Assembly: GCA_949505625.1 (NCBI GenBank)
Contig: CATBQD010000015.1
Location: forward strand, 1-34,906
Origin: an uncultured Bacilli bacterium
GTDB taxonomy: Bacteria; Bacillota_I; Bacilli_A; RF39; UBA660
Length of the DNA stretch: 34,906 bases
Direction of reading: 5' to 3'
The translations under genes and the position numbers were made by a program. Positions 32,130 to 34,906 of this stretch are shown in pieces. A model generated the notes under the pieces. It was not told the DNA's origin, searched no databases, and saw only the letters and a list, made by a program, of their open reading frames with translations. The first letter of the stretch is position 1; each line of letters begins with the position of its first letter.

Positions 32130-34906
32130 CTACTTTGTTAATATATAAGGATTTGAACTTGTTCCTGTTCCTCCTGCTATTTTTACACTAGAATCTAGAT
32201 AAACTGATGGTCGAACCATAAAACTATTATTTGGGGTACTTGTAACTAAACCTCCTCCTTCGCCTCTTGCAAGTACATTATTACTGCCTGCTTTATTACA
32301 CGTCAACAGCCATTGGGTTTCACTATTACCAGAGAGCCAATTATTATTTGTTGAGCGGCAAGCAGAATCCCAATTATACATTGAGGTATCACAATTGGTT
32401 CCACTTGCTGCATATCCATAATCTGATAAAGCCATTAGACCAACTTTTCCAGTCCATGTTGTTGTTAGAGAATCAAAATATATAGTTTCTCTATTTGTAC
32501 TCCACAAAGCTCCTCCTACTTTCCATGCATGTGTCTGATCTACCATACTTTTCGCTGTTGAATTTAATGAATTCCAATAACCATTATTCATTCTGGTTCG
32601 TATTAATGATGTACTCCATACATTATCACTCATATCCCATTTCATTTTAGTATTATAAGAAGATCCTTCTTTACTATAGTCTCCCCAATAAATAAGTTGC
32701 AATTGACCATTGAATATCCCTATTATCCTATATGCTTCTCTGTTAAATACTACATAATTATTTGGATTTCCTCCCTGATAACGATATCCCCCAGCTATAT
32801 TTGGTAAATTATTTTTAGTGGCTAATTCAGAAGCAGTCATTGGGGTACTTAATGTATATGGATTATCAATAGTTCCTTCACCGCTTATTATTTTTACTGT
32901 CGATTTTAGATACAATACTGGATATGTTAGTATATCTTGATAGTTATTTTTTGAAGCAGGATACCAACTAATATCCCCGTATCTTCTCAAATTTACAACA
33001 TAACTAACCATTTCTGTTGGACTAGATTTATATGGGTTTATTGTCCATAAATGATATGATGCATTATATAACCAGTTATTATTGTAGCATTGCTGCTGAG
33101 ATTGAGCAGTAGTACTATTACAAGTCGTTGAAGTATTACTTGTTGCATAAAAATAATCACTTGCATGTATTAATCCTATTGATCCAGTCCAAATATGAGA
33201 ACTCATTACACTAGTCTTTGCGGTTCCTCTTTCTTGTGTGTATATATCAGCTCTTGTTTTATCATTGCCACTATCAACTAGTCCAATATTCCATACGTGG
33301 GATGTATCTATATATGATTTACTTGTAGATTCAATGCTATTTAAATAAGATCCATTCAATTCTTTTTGTAGAGTTGCTTGTCCCCAGTCTCCATATCCAT
33401 CAGAACCATGTCCACCATTTGATGAGTTTTTATCAAATACTGCTGAATTACTATAAGAATCAGCTTTTATAATTTTCATCTGTCCATTAAATATACCTAT
33501 AATCCTCCATAATTCATTATTAAATCTAATATAATTATTTGGACTTTTCCCAATGTACCTGGTATTTCCACCTGGATCATTTGTTCCAAAACAACCATTA
33601 ACCGTTTTTCCACCAATTGTTTTTGTAGCTATTGTACAATCTGTATTATAAGATTTCTCCACTGTAATCTTTCTTGTAATAGAAGCCTGATTACCAGCTT
33701 CATCTGTTGCTGTATATGTAATCGTATATGTTCCTGGTACTTCACTTAATGTTCCACTTGTGGTCACTGTTGGTGTACCATTATCATCCGTTGCTGTAAT
33801 TCCAGTCATCAAATCATATGTTGCTGCGGCCCAGTCCATTATAACTACATCATCATATTCAATTGTCGGTTTTAATGTGTCTATTTTATATATTCCACTC
33901 GTTAATGTACTACTCTTTCCATTATTGTTTGTTGCAGTTAACTTTATGGTATATTCCCCTCTTTTATCCAATGGAATTGAAGTTTTCACAACTTTACCAC
34001 TTGCTGTTACTGTTTCTATTCCTTGACTCACTCCAGATCTAAATATTTCATAAGTAAATTCTTTTATTCCGCTTATATCTACTGCTGTTGCTGTTATATT
34101 TGTTGGTTTTATCCATTTATCATTACTACTTATACTACTGAAGTTCAATATTGGTTCTTCACTTTTCTTTCCTAGTATATATGGATTACTTTCTGTTCCT
34201 TCTCCTGCTATTATTCCTACATCATTATTTAAGAATACTGCTGGACGTACAACTGGAGCAGTCTCATTTGCAGAATTTGTTCCAATTCCACCTCCACTCC
34301 AAATGACCCAAACACGTTTATCACTATTTCCAAAAGGAGTAAGCGTCCACGGAGAACCAGATGTATTAAATAACCAATTATTGCTTATACATGCATTTTT
34401 ATGAGTACTTATATCTAGTGTCAATGTGCATTCACTTCCAGCATACCCAAAATCTACTATACTCATTAATCCTACATATCCTGTTGTACTATTATTTTTT
34501 TCTCCATTTATAAAAGTTTGTAATGTATATGTTCCAGCTGGACTCTCGCCCCCTATATACCATGTGGCATTATTAATGTATTCTCTATGTGTCGCATCTA
34601 TATAACTATCATTACTATAGAATGATGATCCATTTAATTCCGTATTTAATGTTGCTGGTCTTGCCCAGTTATTACTATCACTTGTATCAAATGATTTCTC
34701 TGTTTCACTATAATAATTTGTTATTATCTTTAATTTTCCATCAAATGAGCCAATAATTCTCCATTTATAATTATCATCACATTCTGTTGGATTTGTTATA
34801 TTTGAATTACCAAAACATACCCAGTTATCTGGATTACTTCCTGCATATCTGTCATTTCCATCTGTATCTGTTACTATTTCTCCATTATCTCCAGCATCTG
34901 GTAATG
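32130..34906 (-). CDS. Large modular surface protein, partial (start beyond the window)
   Basis: The reading frame is open from the stop at 32130 to the right edge, giving about 925 residues. The internal ATG at 34466 lies mid-module and is not the start. Three copies of a module of about 200 residues are visible, each opening with NPDNWV/SPNNYI/NPNNYV and WRIIG-FDG/FNG, then GLM..DYGYA, NNWL, a VRP(A/S)V-L-V-I element and a closing GEGT-NPYIL. Between the first and second copies are two Ig-like segments (about 34,130-33,650), e.g. GTYTITYTATDEAGNQ. The modules resemble DUF6273/formylglycine-enzyme-like (C-type-lectin-like) domains of gut Firmicute surface proteins. No C-terminal anchor is seen. 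Probably an adhesin or glycan-binding protein. Confidence 0.7.
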   Translation of the reverse strand, partial: LPDAGDNGEIVTDTDGNDRYAGSNPDNWVCFGNSNITNPTECDDNYKWRIIGSFDGKLKIITNYYSETEKSFDTSDSNNWARPATLNTELNGSSFYSNDSYIDATHREYINNATWYIGGESPAGTYTLQTFINGEKNNSTTGYVGLMSIVDFGYAGSECTLTLDISTHKNACISNNWLFNTSGSPWTLTPFGNSDKRVWVIWSGGGIGTNSANETAPVVRPAVFLNNDVGIIAGEGTESNPYILGKKSEEPILNFSSISSNDKWIKPTNITATAVDISGIKEFTYEIFRSGVSQGIETVTASGKVVKTSIPLDKRGEYTIKLTATNNNGKSSTLTSGIYKIDTLKPTIEYDDVVIMDWAAATYDLMTGITATDDNGTPTVTTSGTLSEVPGTYTITYTATDEAGNQASITRKITVEKSYNTDCTIATKTIGGKTVNGCFGTNDPGGNTRYIGKSPNNYIRFNNELWRIIGIFNGQMKIIKADSYSNSAVFDKNSSNGGHGSDGYGDWGQATLQKELNGSYLNSIESTSKSYIDTSHVWNIGLVDSGNDKTRADIYTQERGTAKTSVMSSHIWTGSIGLIHASDYFYATSNTSTTCNSTTAQSQQQCYNNNWLYNASYHLWTINPYKSSPTEMVSYVVNLRRYGDISWYPASKNNYQDILTYPVLYLKSTVKIISGEGTIDNPYTLSTPMTASELATKNNLPNIAGGYRYQGGNPNNYVVFNREAYRIIGIFNGQLQLIYWGDYSKEGSSYNTKMKWDMSDNVWSTSLIRTRMNNGYWNSLNSTAKSMVDQTHAWKVGGALWSTNRETIYFDSLTTTWTGKVGLMALSDYGYAASGTNCDTSMYNWDSACRSTNNNWLSGNSETQWLLTCNKAGSNNVLARGEGGGLVTSTPNNSFMVRPSVYLDSSVKIAGGTGTSSNPYILTK

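Overview
This is a strongly AT-rich chromosomal segment from a low-GC Firmicute. It carries a CotY/CotZ-type spore coat protein and a CotS/YutH-like coat protein, Bacillus-type genes (YugI/CvfD S1 protein, DUF1292, DUF368, YfiH/YlmD), a Val-Thr-Tyr-Gln-Lys-Ala tRNA operon, and UGA still used as a stop codon (at 59 and 595). An uncultivated gut member of the Bacilli (Erysipelotrichia/RF39-like) would fit, but the lineage is inference. Shine-Dalgarno sites are partly canonical (AAGGAGG) and partly a shifted AGGTGAT type placed 3-4 nt before ATG.

Layout. (1) 1-1,750, minus strand: a phosphoribosyltransferase-domain gene and a SLOG/LOG-like gene form a two-gene operon. A perfect sigma-A promoter, a 16-codon histidine-rich leader ORF and a set of mutually exclusive hairpins ending in an intrinsic terminator precede it. 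This looks like an undescribed leader-peptide attenuator and is the most interesting object in the window. (2) 1,733-5,550: a MoxR AAA ATPase and a large membrane protein with an external transglutaminase-like domain, without the usual DUF58 partner. (3) 5,583-11,368: a minus-strand run of accessory metabolic genes (ADP-ribose-type NUDIX, divergent PepC, TudS-like desulfidase, heparinase II/III-type lyase, metallo-beta-lactamase-fold hydrolase, ADP-ribosyltransferase-like unknown), followed by tRNA-Arg(CCG). (4) 11,565-12,765: a 5'-nucleotidase-like HAD gene and an IDI-like NUDIX gene, overlapping tail to tail. (5) 12,840-14,200: a TnpB-only IS605-type element with a candidate omega-RNA at its right end. 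(6) 14,243-14,851: six tRNA genes with a strong promoter and a terminator; the tRNA-Ala has C instead of U at position 33.

(7) 14,861-20,329: YugI/CvfD S1 protein, Nfu-type Fe-S scaffold, CotS/YutH-like protein, DUF1292 protein, CotY/CotZ coat protein, a membrane-anchored repeat protein, a small unknown and a YfiH-family protein. The two coat genes share a CATAAATTA element resembling the sigma-K -10 box. (8) 20,361-26,884: DUF368 undecaprenyl-phosphate transporter, UvrD-like helicase, TrpS with a probable Fe-S cysteine set, an unknown 575-residue protein and a patatin phospholipase. (9) 27,007-30,483: P2-type Ca2+ ATPase and a CmpB-like membrane protein on the plus strand. (10) 30,556 to the end: a secreted or anchored unknown and the C-terminal 900+ residues of a large modular surface protein whose start lies beyond the right edge.

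No gene-free stretch exceeds about 300 bases. The longer gaps (1,513-1,732; 12,766-12,982; 14,126-14,281; 26,844-27,033; 31,870-32,129) hold the attenuator, the omega-RNA, the IS left end, divergent promoters and a hairpin flanked by repeats, respectively. No CRISPR array, rRNA gene or prophage was seen.
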